Part shown: piece after piece, positions 10,469-21,833 of the stretch
How positions within the stretch are numbered: the stretch's first letter is position 1
Layout: every line of letters starts with the position of its first letter
NCBI GenBank assembly: GCA_037783545.1
Contig: JBBELK010001217.1
Span: forward strand, 57,441 to 121,440
From: Henricia sp. BOLD:AAB3569
Lineage: Eukaryota; Echinodermata; Asteroidea; Spinulosida; Echinasteridae
Length of the DNA stretch: 64,000 bases
Direction: 5' to 3'
The notes under the pieces: model-generated
The model's database searches: none
Told to the model about the DNA's origin: nothing
Seen by the model: the letters and a program-made list of their open reading frames with translations, nothing else
Translations under genes and position numbers: made by a program

Positions 10469-13400
10469 GTATGTTGCTAGTAACATTTGGGTAATTCCCT
10501 AACTTAGGGGTCCAAAACATTTGGTGTCCCAGTTACGTACGACACTCTCTGCTTCAAAAATCACCACTCATGATCACAAATTCCCAGTAATGGACTGTGG
10601 CCTGTGATTATAGGGGTCAGCATAATTTTTCTCAATATTTTGTTCCCCGTTTCCTGAAAAATATTGAAAACAAAAGACCATAAAGGCTTATAATTTGTTC
10701 CATGGTTTTGAATAGGAGTTTGGTGTCCTGGGTGTCACGTACGCCAATAAAAATTGGCTGTAGAATCAGTTTGCATTAATCTTGGTGCCATACCTACACA
10801 CAAACATTAAATTTGAGTGGCATTTGTTGAAATAAAATAATATTTTTCTACTGGGAAACCACTTTCAATCACTAAAAACACTTTGAAATCTGAAAAAAAG
10901 CATGTCACACTTTTGGACCCCTAATTTATGGAATTAACATTTCAGATAAAGTTTTAACGATTTTTCCTTGTTTGTTTCAATTTTGCTATGTATTTTCTAC
11001 CACATGCATACTTTGTACATGTTTTTTTGGGACATACAGTATGTCGCAATAACTGACGGGTTCAGAAAAGTGTTAATAACATTGGATATGACACTACATC
11101 TCTTTGTAACAGCATAAGGTGAACACACAATGTTGAAGAAAACAAAAACTAAAGCTTCCATTGATTGTCCACTGACAATCTGTATTAAAAAGGATTCATA
11201 AAAACATGTAGTGTACCAGTTTACGCATTCCTATTGATGTTTTTCACCACATGCTTTTTGGCATCTTTTGTGCGTCTGTGTTCAAATCATGGGGATATCA
11301 CGCGCCTTACACGCATTTTTACATTCTAGCGCGCATTGTAGAAATACCAAAATTCACGCGCGTCTGCTGACTTGGAACACTTCCCGAAGATATACTAATA
11401 AACCTTTGGACGTCTCGTGACGTACCGGTAACGGGATAAACATCAATTGGCCAGGTAGTTGTGAACACTTTCTAATCTGGCCAGTGGCACCTCAGTCAGT
11501 TTCAGTGGAACACGCACACATGCAAAAAAAATGCATGTGTATCCTATGTATGCCCTAAAGCAAATTTGACACAGTGTAACAAATAACCCGGCCATGTGCA
11601 TGTGTACATACAGCATGCGTGCAATGCATGTTGTAGGTCTTGTACCCACCTCCCACCGCGGATGTCCCATTGTTCCTCTTAGTTTGGACTTAGTTTTTTT
11701 GGCGACTGCTCTAATTTGTTTTGTTCGTACAATGTACGTGTACATGATTCCAAATCGCAAACGTCTTTAGCGATCGCGGACCCTATTGTACATGTACCTA
11801 TTGTTAAACGTCCCCCATTTGAATACAGAAACCCGCACAACTTAATGCACAGAACATTACCAAAAAAAAAATGTCGAAACAGCGTAGGGTTTTGTTGAGT
11901 TTTACTGATCATGCTGATTTACACAAAATCAGATAATGGCCCGTTCCTCAATTTAATATTAATGTTTTCCTATTAATTTAGGAGTTTTAATTCTGGATGT
12001 TTGAAACATTGTACATGTACATGTACATATGTACATGTATGACTGTATATGTACTGTTCATGTCCACCATTTGTCTACCAATTGTCTCCCCCTATCGCTC
12101 CTCCCACCACTACTACCATCCCCACCCACCCCACTCTCCTTCTCTCTCCCTTCCTCTTTCAGAAATGAGCGAAGAGAGTACCACACTGCTCGGGAACGTT
12201 CAAGGCGTCACCCCATGGACCAAACCACAATAATTATTGATGGGATGGATCAGTCCAAGACTGATGTACCTCATCTAATCAGAAGGGACAAAGGTTCCGT
12301 TCATCTATCAAGACTTCCTGTGCACATAACAGGTTTGTATATTGACATCAAATGAAATCTGTAACGTGGTTACATCTATTTTTTGGGTGGTTTTAGCTTT
12401 TCCGCAAGTCATGCTAATTTAGTAAATGTTTGTTCACAGGTGTGTTGGTGCATACTGGAGTGGCAGCTGGAAAAATTCCCATAATTTTTATCGACCACAA
12501 GCAAGTCCCCCACGACAGCAATCTCACAATTCATTGCCTAGTGCAATCACTTTCACTTCACCAAGAAAAGCTAGGTAAAGCTTTATTCCTCCAGTTGGAC
12601 AACTGCTATCGGGAGAATAAAAACCGCTACATGATGGGTTTTGCAGCCTTGCTTGTCCAACTTGATGTCTTCGAGGAGGTATGTCTTGGGGAAGTTTTAG
12701 CAAAGTGGCCCGAAATTAGTACATGTGACTGATGGCCAATAAACATACCCATAACCTCAAAACTGTTGTTGTACATTTGGTTTGAGGAAACTTTTCAATT
12801 GAAACCAAGACAATTTTTGGCATGTCCATTTCTCGAAATGCTCATATTTAGTATCGTTTAATTTTCTTAATACCATTGGGTTAATGCCTTATATATTGAG
12901 TATTGCCATACCAAAAATAAAAGAGCAATTTCCTGTATTTTAAAAAATACATCACTAAGATTGTAAAAGTGTGCAAAAAAAAGAAAAACGAGTGACGCTG
13001 GAATGGCCCTTTTGCAAATTTACATTGAACAGTTTAGTACCGCATGTATGCCTGTACATGTACAGGCATACCGGTAAATGTGTAGTGTAGCAGCAAGTAC
13101 CGTTTAACATGTAGAGTATTGTACACTGTGTACAGTAGGCACACTGTATTACATGTACAATACATACAAAACATGAAATGTGGAAAAGACATGTTCTGTT
13201 ATCAACAGACCTAGTACAGTATGTACATGTAATTATTTAATTGTTTGTTTTTTATTTAATTTAACCTTTTTTTATTTGGTTTTTTTAGTCCTTTTTTTTC
13301 ATTTTGTTTTCCTTTTTTTTGGTTCAGGTTACCATGCATTTTCTCCCAGTTGGGCACACCCATGAAGATGTCGACCAACTGTTTTCTTGTATTTCAAGCA

Positions 13401-16400
13401 AAATAAGAAAGACAGATATACACACTTTGAATGGTAAGCAACCTTTGTGTCTGCACAAGCTATATTGCATTATGTTTAGTGCCTAATAAATGAGGCGAAA
13501 AGACCGTATTCCTGAACGCGTGATAAGGGCACTTGAATTTGGTGATTTAGGGAAATTCGCCCAGTCTGAAAGTGGGAAATGGAGTGAGTTCTATAATTGT
13601 ACGTCTGTGGGGAAAAGTCGCGTTCGCAGAGTGCGGGCCCGTGGCGTGGGCACAGACTTTCATTTAAAGGTAAACATTTGGAAGGCGTGCATGCACACCG
13701 CATTTTGTGTTCGAACATAACGCGCGATGGGCGCTGACCACTTGACAGCACTCTCACGCGTTCAGTCAGGAATACGGTCTATTGAATATCAAGGTAATAA
13801 TGATACACCAAACCTAAATGGTTGGGAGGGTTTTAATTGGTGAAATGCATTAAGTGTTTGGGCACTACAATGATGAAGCGGAATTTGCAAAATTTAAAGT
13901 CAGTCTTGTTAACTTCTTACTTGTATTTGGTGGGTTCTTGTTTGAATTAACAAGAATTTTAGTCATCAACCAAGTTTATCCTGGGATTTTACCGTATTTG
14001 CATAAACGTTATAAATGTACATGTACATCAAGTTTGGTCACTAGATGCATTGTTTTTACTGATACAGACATGGAAATTGCCCTTCGAGAAAGCTACTCGC
14101 CAGAGGTCAGTATACATTATGTCGTGCCACTGCTAAATGTGAAGCACTGGTTGGAGCCTCATCTGTTTGGTGATTTCCATAATCACAGCCACCCTCACTG
14201 GTTTCGTTTTACAAAAGTAGACGGAGTCTGTCGAATGCACTGGAGGATGTGGGTGTCCAGCCCATGGGAGCCACAGCTAAACACTGAAGACTCGGAAGAT
14301 ACAGATTATGACTATCATCATGGTTTTCGTTGTCTCAAAGTAAGTCAGCTTGTGTTTTGTTTTTTTCTTCCAATTTTTCTATAAGGGTCGTTCCAAGAAG
14401 TTGTGACACAAAAGTGTGACATTTCTTCATTTCCACAAAATGGCCAATAAGTAAACAGAGAGTTGTGTTCTCTATAATGATATTGAATGATATGGTTGCT
14501 TTGCCTGTTCTGTGATAATATTTTAGTTTTCGGCAACTCTGTACGGGTGCGACTAAAATTGTTCAGATGCGACCAGTGTTCTGCTCTTACTCACGGCCAC
14601 AGCTTTGGTCTGCATTGTATCCAATGCAGCTTTTGTATAATTTATACGTACATACATGCATAGGTATCCCACTATATTCAACAATGTATACTGTTTTGCA
14701 GTTTTGCACTGTACGTGTACACTCGAACAAATGGCTATTACACTTGTGTCATTGGTGAAAGGTTTTGCACATACGTTCACTTGCAGCTGCTATTTCTACA
14801 AAAAAATTGCTGAAAAGATAAAATGTTTCAGATTTTTCTTTACAATGCACACCAGGTTATTAGTGAAATACATGTACTCGATAAGGCGGTGGTTGTGGTA
14901 AGAGTTTAATGGGAAAAACAAGGAGTGGAAAAGTGGACAGATTCAGTGGCGGATCCTGAACAAACATGCCTGATTTACATGACCTCGCGCAAAAATGCAC
15001 ACACAAGTTGCGCGAAACAAGAGATGTTGCATATATGTAGCAACTGTGCTTGGTTCCCAGACGCCTTACAACTGTCTTGATCGTTGCGATTATAACCAGA
15101 CTATGAACATTTTAGGCTCATTCTACACGAAAAAATTGCATAAACCGACGCTATTTTTCGCTTCTAGCTCATTGGAGTGTATAGTTTACAAATCGAACAA
15201 CCAATAAATCAAAATACTGTAGGTGTTATTTTCAGTCCGAAAATGTAAATGGAAGTAGCCTACCAAAATGCCCTACGAAACTAACACTTTTGGGGAATCG
15301 GCCCACTGCCTGATTATTCAAATGCCTCTGTGGCTACCTTTTTTTTTGTATTAGTTATTTACTCAATTATATGTCAACCCACTGTTCAGAGTACACCTGC
15401 TTTGATTCCAACACCATCTTGGGTGGAGCCTTGTCTGGAGAAAATTGATGTTCCTGCGCTTAAAAAAGATATTCTACATAGTGAGGGATACAGGCTTCGC
15501 CTTCCAGATGACGCAAGAGAGTGGTGGGAGCAGTTTTTCCATCAGGTTATCGAATGGGAGAAGGTGAGTTTTCAAGGTGATCTCATGTAATCCATTTTGT
15601 ACAAATAACTATAAATGAGAGCCTCGTTAACAATTGAAAACAGATTTCTAGGTTGGATCTTAGGAGAAAAAGTAAAACAAATTAAATAAAACAAATAAAA
15701 CCTGAATTAATAAATACATGACTACATTGAAAAAAAAATGCATTTAAATGGCTTGTTAAAAAATCCAGTGTGGGAATTTCACGGAGGCCATGGAGGCCAT
15801 TGCTCAATGCTACTTCCTTTGCTGCCCCTGCCTCCGTTTCCCCCGGTCTTGGCCTAGTTGCCTTTTTGCCATCCTCTCATAGACTTTTTGATTTTCCAAC
15901 GGAAGTGCCCTTTAAAAACCAAAAAATGGCAGAACACCTTCAGTGACGAAATTCCTACAATGAAAATAGCATCAATATAAGGGGCGTTCGAGATGCTGAC
16001 ACCGGGTAACACCAACTTACACCGGAGCGTTCTTTTAGCCATCACGTGCTACACGAGTCTGCCCCGGTGGCAGCCACTACTACCCGAGCTCGCGGGCGGG
16101 TCTGTGGTGTAAAGCAAGGTGTAATGACGTCACCTAGTAACCGCGAGTACCGTATGACTTTTTAGAACCCCAAAACGTCGGTGCGTCTTATCTTTCGGTG
16201 CGCCTTGTCTGCTGACGATTGATTTTTTTGTTGATGATCACTGTGTGAAATAATAAATACCTTCTTGTCCAGTTCAAATCAACGGTCTTTGTGTGAAGAA
16301 TCCTTACTCAATAATGCGGTCAAACGTCAAACAAGGCTGAACTATTCAGACACTGAGACCGTATTTAGTTCGAACAATGCCGCAATCCCCCAGACCGTCC

Positions 16401-19400
16401 TTTCATTCCAACAATGCCGCAAGGTGTTGATCCCCCATGACCGTGCTTTCATTCCAGCAATGCCGCAATGCGTCTAGCTCCCCCTTATGACGGTGCTTTC
16501 GGTCCAACCATAACAGACGTCGTCGTCGTTCATACGTTTTTCTGTGTGGCCGAGTATTCGTTCCGATGATGCATTCGACAGTCAATGCATTAACCCAACC
16601 TCTATTGTGTTGTTAATTTGAGGGTTGTTATTGGAGAGAATATATCTGAAGTATTGATTAGGCTTAACGTATTATTTAAGGATGGGATAATTATTTTTTT
16701 ACGTTTGTGATTGATAAGTGCTTTGGGAACTTAACGTAATACAATCTTTAGTAGCATTATTTTATGATAACAATAGATAGGATTTGTATTTTATGGTAAA
16801 AGAGTTTTGTCGTAATACAAACAAAAATTGGGACTTTTATGATTTGGGAACCTTTTTTGATTTATTATGGGAACGTAACATTATTTTATTAAAATAATAG
16901 ATATTATTTGTATTTTATGTTAAGGGAGTTTTGTTGTAATAAAACTTTCTATTTCTGGACTTTTGAAGAACCAACAAAACCAACCGTCCTTTTCAGGACG
17001 AGAAAAGAGATGGTTCATGTGTCTGTTTCGTTGATTTATTTCATCATTCAAATAAAACAATGATCCTTAAAAACAAAACCGACACTATTAAAGAAAGGGG
17101 GGGGGGGAGATGTTTTAAATAAATATCTTATGAACAAGACTAACAAATTATTAGTTTGAAATAAATCAAACGAACTTTAAATACTAAAAAAGAATTTGAA
17201 TTGCAAAACCTTTAATATACATATAATATAATAAAACAATTTTTTTTTCGTCCTCTAGGGTGTTACGGGACCAACAAAACAAAACGAGAAAAAAAAATGG
17301 ATCATGTGTCTGTTTCGTTTATTTCATTTGTAAAATAAAAATTGATCCTTAAAAACAAAATCTTATGAACGAGATTAACAAATTATAGGTTTGGAATAAT
17401 AGGAAATAATTCAAAAAAAACATTACAAAAACTTCCACAACTATATATATAATGAAACATTTTGTTACGTCTTCCCGGGACGGGATTATTACAAAGACGA
17501 CGCTAGTTTTGGTATTAGTCACCGGTAGAGGGCGCAACATCTACTGGCTCGGGGGGACTTAGACTGGTTACCTGTCTGTATCAGCAAGGATCCTCGTTGT
17601 GGGACGTCGGATGCTGAGGCTAGGAGGGCCTGGGTTTGTGTTGCAATTTCTTCAGACAGTGCTTGGACCATCGTTTCTGGCCGCTGATTAGGACGGACTT
17701 CATATTATTAACAACGGACAGTGTTGGCTGAATAGATGGATGAAGGTCGGTATCAATTTACGTTGGTTTTTTTCTGCATGGCTCTACACACCCATGTGGT
17801 TACGGTTTCATTCATGCTTCGAAAAAAATGTGTGAACGCTCCAAAAAGGCAACAAAATGACGTCTTTGTGTCAATGTACCGACACCGGGTGGCGCCCGGT
17901 GTTCTTCCGTGTGCGGTTAAACCTGCGCCTTATGCGGCGGTGCGCCTTGTCTGCTGACGTTTGAATTTTTTTGGGTCATTTTAGGGTCCTGCGTCTTGTC
18001 CGCCGAGCGTCTTATCCGCAGGAAAATACGGTAGTAAAACATGGCGGACAGTTTGGAATCGCGACGTGAGTACGAAGAAAAACAATTATTTATGACACAA
18101 AATAGGAGAAAATAGGGCTGTAAATACATTTTGCTGAATCAGTAGATATCTGTGGGCATTAAAGAAGTTTATTTCGGTACTTTAAGCCTACTATTTTTGC
18201 GTGCCGCCGGCTTTATTTTTCATCCTGCGTCAAACGATAACGGCGTTTTTAAAGACCACGTGTTCCCAGAATTCAAAGCGAGACCCTGTGTCATTCGTTT
18301 TGCATCTTCTGGGGGCTTCCCCCGGTGTAAACCCCGTGTTACCCGGTGTAAGCATCTCGAACACCCCTATAGTTACCTAAATTCAGTGCATGGGTGCAGT
18401 TATTACAGAAATAAATGTGGCTGTTCGTAACTATGAAAATTGCCATTTTTTAATGTTTCAAACCCTTTGATTTTTGTCAAAAATGCACTGATTTCCATAG
18501 TTTGTTTTTATTTTGCTCAGCAACTGGTACTGCTTTGTACAAGAAATAAACAGTAACTGTACCCCCTTCATTTTTAATACAAATAGCCCGTAAAAACTGA
18601 CAAGTTAAAATGGTACACCTGATTGTGAAATAGCCGTGTACAAAGTTGAAAATTGTTTGCATTTTCCTCTTTATTTGTAATGACCCAGTTGCATGGCTGA
18701 TTATTACAAAAACCTAGAATCTGGGGAATCAAGTGCAGTGAGAAAATCTGTGTTTGCAAAATTAATGATTGAACCAGAAAAACCTTCAAATAACTGTGTA
18801 AACAAGTGGCTTTAGGCATGTTCCCATTGGACTTCTTTTTCCGCGCCCTCGCGGTAACTTTCCGCGACACCCTGTAAACATTCCTTTCTGTAAAATCTCC
18901 CGTGCATTCCCACTTACCATATATTTTACACGACGCGAGCGGAAAATTTAGCTACTCTGCTGGCCATGTGGTCAATTGAGGGCGTGGTTTACATAACCTT
19001 TGACCTAACAGGATGTTTGACATGCCATGCGATGCACATATTGGCGCGAAATTATTAATTGTTGTGCATGCTGCACGAAACCTAATCAAATTTCGAACAA
19101 CTTTGATTAAACTTGCCATTATATTTGCGAAGAAAATAGCATGAAAAAACACAGGGCGGCGCGGTTCCCATTGGACTTTTCGAGGGCCCTGTAAAACTCC
19201 CGCGGTTGAGCGGAAAGTTTCCGCGGCCTCTCTCGCCCTGTACGTTTTACATCGTGGTCGCGGTAACTTTACAGGGACGCTAATTCTCCGCTAATTCTCC
19301 CATTGGACTAAATTTTGTTACTCTCCCACACAACCACGGGAGTTCAACAAAAAATAGTCCAATGGGAACACCACTTTTGACTCCTGACTCTGGCAGACTC

Positions 19401-21077
19401 GATCTGGGCCGTGAGGATTTCATGACAATTCTAACAATTATAATTTGTTGTCTGTCTTCAATGCAGATCCCCGATATGCCTGAAACATGGTCACTCTGTC
19501 AACTGCAAGACAATTGTCATACTGTTGGAAATGAGCAGATGGTTCCAAGGGAGTACTTGGTCATTCAAGAACAGATTGCAAAGGAGTACCCAAAGGTTAG
19601 AACAGTCTCCTTTTCATTTTAATAGACATACAGTAAAATGTAAGACCCCATTCTCACTAGAGAAATCGCTTTGTTTGACGAAGATTAGTTTATCATTGTT
19701 AGTTAATGAAGCATGTGTTCACATGTCACTTAACAAAGATCAAACAAAGATATGAATAAAGAGCGGTACGGTACACATTGTAAGCGACAGCTAACAAAGG
19801 GCGAATAAAGCTGTAGGAGGTCGTACATGCACGTTGCGCGTCTAGAAGCGCTGTGTGGTTTTGTAGTGGCCCATCCAAAACAACTGTTGCTGGGCGCTTG
19901 ACACACAATGCGCTTGTGCAACCAGGCATGCCAAATTGCTGTATCAAACGCACGGACAAAGGGAGTGTTCTCATTACAAATTTGCTTCAGCGAATGATCG
20001 ATTTCTTCATCGAATAAAGCAATTCTAATCATCATTGAATGAAGAGGCGTGCATTCACATTAGGAAAACTCTTCGTCGAATCATCGTCCAACGAAACTGA
20101 TTTCTCTAGTGAGAATGGGGTATAAGTCGAAACTGGATAAAAAAATTGCACATTCCCAACATAATAATATGCGTTTGTGCACGCAAATACCTTGGTAACT
20201 CAAATTTCCTGTACTACCTCAATTTATTTTTGGCAAATCTATAAGGAAACCGCAACAGAAATAATCACAAAGAAGTGTAAAAATCATTTTATGTGTCATC
20301 TGTTGATGTAATCCGTCTTTTCATCAAAAGATGTAGTGTGATGCACACTGCCACTGATACAATAGGGCTTAATCAATCCATATAAGTATAAGATTGTGCT
20401 GCATAAGATTGTGCTATTTTAGCTGACTCTTTGGTTTGTCTTTTGTGGGTGATTGGTGGGACAAGTTAAGAATACATACACTCGAGCTTGCCTTTAGTGC
20501 ATGTGGCTATTTTTTAAAAGCTTGTTTCTTAATGTTTCCGTCTTCTTGCATGTACCGGTATACCGGTTTTATTTAGCAATGACCATTTTCAAAAATAAAA
20601 AAAAAAATTTAAGGTTTACAAATTAGATCAGTATGGCAGCAGAGTGACCTTATCAATCGAGAACCATTTTTTTCATTAGGTAGTAAGATGTTTTTTATTG
20701 GCTACTTTAAGGTCACAATTGGAAACCAAGGAAGAGAAAAAACCAGGGATGTATCTGTCCACAACAGTAGGTCATCAATCGAGGAGGGGCAACTTGTGGC
20801 AGTTCACCTTGAAGACACCTTCAAGAGACCATACATTGGAAAGGTTTTGAAAAAAGGCGAGCAGCATATCAACCTTCATTGGCTCAAAGGGTCATGGGGA
20901 AAGGAGTGGAAGGAGTTGTATGCAGGGAAAGGGAAACATCGCAAACCACACACAGACAATCTACCAATTGAATCCATTATTTTATGGGGTTTTTGTCTAA
21001 CATCTCGGGGTTGTATTAACAGTGCAACAAAAAAAGAATTGAAACGAAAATACTGTGAGCTTGATGGCAAACAATAG
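10347..21077 (+). CDS. Transposase-like protein gene (eight exons, 5'-partial), DUF7869-related
   Basis: Eight exons joined by GT-AG introns with matching phases give 525 codons ending in TAG. The in-window protein starts with a Cys cluster (ECTTC). It then has three acidic motifs in RNase H-like order: IDGMDQ (D67), LDNCYRENKN (D151) and GHTHEDVDQ (about 186-194). A Trp-rich middle follows (14.1-15.6 kb), then a C-terminal SH3/Tudor-like stretch with VAVHLED, RPYIGKV and HWLKGSW. From recall this matches a large family in cnidarians, amphioxus and echinoderms usually labelled uncharacterised or DUF7869-like. The DDE reading is inference. An N-terminal part should lie upstream but I cannot find it, so the gene may be truncated, or its first exons may be hidden among the repeats. 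The intact frame across eight exons argues against a dead relic. Confidence 0.82.
10489..10940. mobile_element. Inverted-repeat element in gene 1 intron 1
   Basis: Ends around 10490-10518 and 10909-10936 are inverted copies sharing TTAGGGGTCCAAAA, with TAATTCC further out. AACATTT lies beside each end (10482-10488 and 10936-10942) and may be the target duplication. There is no transposase frame. It sits just 3' of the exon 1 donor. Confidence 0.65.
10941..12162 (+). other. Rest of gene 1 intron 1
   Basis: AT-rich intron sequence with ACATGT-rich stretches (11580-11640 and 12010-12050). It ends in a strong CT-rich polypyrimidine tract (about 12085-12160) before the exon 2 acceptor. No separate gene seen. 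Confidence 0.6.
12163..12332 (+). CDS. Gene 1 exon 2, first acidic motif
   Basis: It follows CTTCCTCTTTCAG and ends before GTTTGT. It encodes NERREYHTARERSRRHP, then TTIIIDGMDQSKTDVPHL. The Asp in IDGMDQ is the likely first member of the RNase H-type acid series. The exon enters in phase 2 and leaves in phase 1, matching its neighbours. Confidence 0.85.
12440..12678 (+). CDS. Gene 1 exon 3, second acidic motif
   Basis: The acceptor is TTGTTCACAG and the donor GTATGT. It encodes GVLVHTGVAAGKIPIIFIDH at the start and LFLQLDNCYRENKNRYMMGF near the end. The LDN..RENKN signature is the most recognisable motif of this family and probably holds the second catalytic Asp. Confidence 0.87.
12679..13327 (+). 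other. Gene 1 intron 3
   Basis: AT-rich intron with ACATGTAC words at 13040-13220 and a T-rich acceptor tract at 13240-13327. No further coding or element structure seen. Confidence 0.6.
13328..13433 (+). CDS. Gene 1 exon 4, GHTHEDVDQ motif
   Basis: The acceptor is TTTTTTGGTTCAG and the donor GTAAGC. It encodes VTMHFLPVGHTHEDVDQLFS and a basic tail, leaving in phase 1. FLPVGHTHEDVDQ is strongly characteristic of the family, and its Glu/Asp residues probably complete the acid series. Confidence 0.88.
13501..13780. mobile_element. 280-bp inverted-repeat element in gene 1 intron 4
   Basis: The left end AGACCGTATTCCTGAACGCG and right end at 13754-13780 are inverted copies, differing by a 4-bp indel. 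It is non-coding and MITE-like. No certain target duplication. Confidence 0.7.
14068..14339 (+). CDS. Gene 1 exon 5
   Basis: The acceptor is TACTGATACAG and the donor GTAAGT. Phase-1 entry restores an Asp. It encodes DMEIALRESYSP, then NVKHWLEPHL, the His-rich FHNHSHPHWFRF, and RMHWRMWVSSPWEPQL. The exon ends in an acidic stretch (NTEDSEDTDYDYHHG). The order agrees with family members as I recall them. The function of this part is unknown. Confidence 0.85.
15390..15563 (+). CDS. Gene 1 exon 6
   Basis: The acceptor is CCCACTGTTCAG and the donor GTGAGT. The exon is phase 0 on both sides, 58 codons. It encodes a Pro-rich linker and the Trp-rich DDAREWWEQFFHQVIEWEK. I recognise no known domain. 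Confidence 0.82.
16376..16504 (+). repeat. Short tandem repeat, ~57 bp x about 2.5
   Basis: CAATGCCGCAA followed by CCCC.(A/T)GACCGT and GCTTTCATTCCA recurs about every 57 bp with moderate divergence. It lies within the 15980-18368 element. Confidence 0.65.
16680..17540 (+). repeat. Diverged tandem duplications, AT-rich
   Basis: The block at about 16966-17165 (GTTCATGTGTCTGTTTCG, then TGATCCTTAAAAACAAAA) recurs at about 17268-17400. Upstream, the GGAAC(T)TAACGT.. AGATA..ATTTGTATTTTATG block repeats at about 16725 and 16868. No coding potential. Confidence 0.6.
18819..19371 (+). mobile_element. MITE with TGTTCCCATTGGACT ends, copy 1
   Basis: Both ends carry TGTTCCCATTGGACT in inverted orientation. 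The interior has CG-rich words (CCGCGCCCTCGCGG) and a GTGGTCAATTGAGG block. A second, inverted copy lies at 21219-21825. Non-coding. Superfamily not determined. Confidence 0.8.
19467..19595 (+). CDS. Gene 1 exon 7
   Basis: The acceptor is TCTTCAATGCAG and the donor GTTAGA. Phase 0 on both sides, 43 codons. It encodes IPDMPETWSLCQLQDNCHTV and a charged stretch ending AKEYPK. Linker between the Trp-rich part and the C-terminal barrel-like region. Confidence 0.78.
19646..20120. mobile_element. 475-bp inverted-repeat element in gene 1 intron 7
   Basis: Ends CCCCATTCTCACTAGAGAAA and its inverse at about 20101-20120 match over roughly 23 bp. Weaker inverted similarity continues inward (CGAAGATTAG versus CGAATCATCG). 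No transposase and no clear target duplication. Confidence 0.75.
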
Positions 21078-21217
21078 TATGCTGTTTATGTGCAGTAAAA
21101 TCTTGTTAAGTCCTAACTGGTTACCTTGAAACTCTGTTTAAGTAGTGGCACATTCCCAACATAAGAATAGGCTTTTAAGCATTTAAATACCTCTGTAACT
21201 GAAACTGTCTGTAGTGG
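20149..21217. repeat. Pair of diverged direct repeats around exon 8
   Basis: GCACATTCCCAACATAA with following GTAACT and AAATACCT words occurs at about 20149-20220 and again at 21150-21215, on either side of exon 8. They may be remnants of an old repeat into which the region was assembled. Confidence 0.5.
20712..21077 (+). CDS. Gene 1 exon 8, terminal, Tudor/SH3-like C terminus
   Basis: The acceptor is TTGGCTACTTTAAG and the frame runs 121 codons to TAG. GQLVAVHLED, FKRPYIGKVLKKG and INLHWLKGSW look like successive beta strands of an SH3/Tudor/chromo-type barrel. A Lys-rich tail follows (KKELKRKYCELDGKQ). Barrels of this kind usually bind histone tails or nucleic acid. The assignment rests on pattern only. 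An AGTAAA poly(A)-type word lies at about 21095. Confidence 0.82.
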   Translation, partial: VTIGNQGREKTRDVSVHNSRSSIEEGQLVAVHLEDTFKRPYIGKVLKKGEQHINLHWLKGSWGKEWKELYAGKGKHRKPHTDNLPIESIILWGFCLTSRGCINSATKKELKRKYCELDGKQ

Positions 21218-21218
21218 T

Positions 21219-21825
21219 GTTCCCATTGGACTATTTTTGGTTAAACTCCCGTGGTTGTGCGGGAGAGTAGCAAAATTTAGTCCAATGGGGACGCACGGAG
21301 AATTAGCGTCCCTGTAAAGCTACCGCGACCACGATGTAAAACTTACAGGGTAAAAGAGTCCGCGGAAACTTACGCTCAGCCGCGGGAGTTTTACAGGGCC
21401 CTCGAAAAGTCCAATGGGAACAGCGCCACCCTGTAGAACTACCGCTACCGCTGTGTAAAATGCCAAATGGATGACGTCACTTCCTGCATTGTGCAATCCC
21501 ACCACACATTGCGCGAAAATTCTTGTACGCACATGTTTTTTTCATGCTCATTTCTTCGCAAATATAATGGCAAGTTTAATAGAAGTTGTTCGAAATTTGA
21601 TTGGGTTTCCTGAAAATGAAACTCCTGTTAGGTCAAAGGTTATGTAAACTACTCCCTCAATTGACCACATACATGTATGGCCAGCCAAATAGCTAAATTT
21701 TCCGCTCGCGTCGTGTAAAATATATGGTAGTAGGAACGCACGGGAGATTTACAGGAAGGAATGTTTACAGGGAGTCGCGGGAAAGTTCCCGCGAGGGCGC
21801 GTAAAAAGAAGTCCAATGGGAACGC
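21219..21825 (-). mobile_element. MITE with TGTTCCCATTGGACT ends, copy 2 (inverted)
   Basis: Inverted copy of the element at 18819-19371. It shares the ends, the CG-rich terminal third, the ACACGACGCGAGCGG block and the GGTCAATTGAGG block. It begins 142 bp after the gene 1 stop, so it may lie in the 3' UTR. Confidence 0.8.
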
Positions 21826-21833
21826 GCCTTATG

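Larger units (their letters stand above)
15980..18368. mobile_element. 2.4-kb inverted-repeat DNA transposon, non-autonomous
   Basis: The left end AGGGGCGTTCGAGATGCTGA and the right end at about 18340-18368 are inverted copies, followed inward by ACCGGGTAACACC. ATA flanks both sides and may be a 3-bp duplication as in PIF/Harbinger, but this is weak. No transposase frame is seen. Internal sequence includes GCGTCTTATCCGCAGG near 18007 and two local tandem repeats, so the element is composite. Confidence 0.7.
15564..19466 (+). other. Gene 1 intron 6 (3.9 kb), expanded by repeats
   Basis: The largest intron of gene 1. It is mainly made of the 2.4-kb inverted-repeat element at 15980-18368, local tandem repeats inside it, and the element at 18819-19371. 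No coding exon is needed here, because exons 6 and 7 are both phase 0 at the junction. Confidence 0.7.

Noticed and set aside
10025-10486. 153-codon minus-strand open frame
   Set aside because: It is antisense to gene 1 exon 1 and its flanks, shows no domain, and has AT-driven composition.
13490-13720. Possible extra exon of gene 1 between exons 4 and 5
   Set aside because: The frame lies inside an inverted-repeat element, and exons 4 and 5 already join in phase (LN-D-MEIAL).
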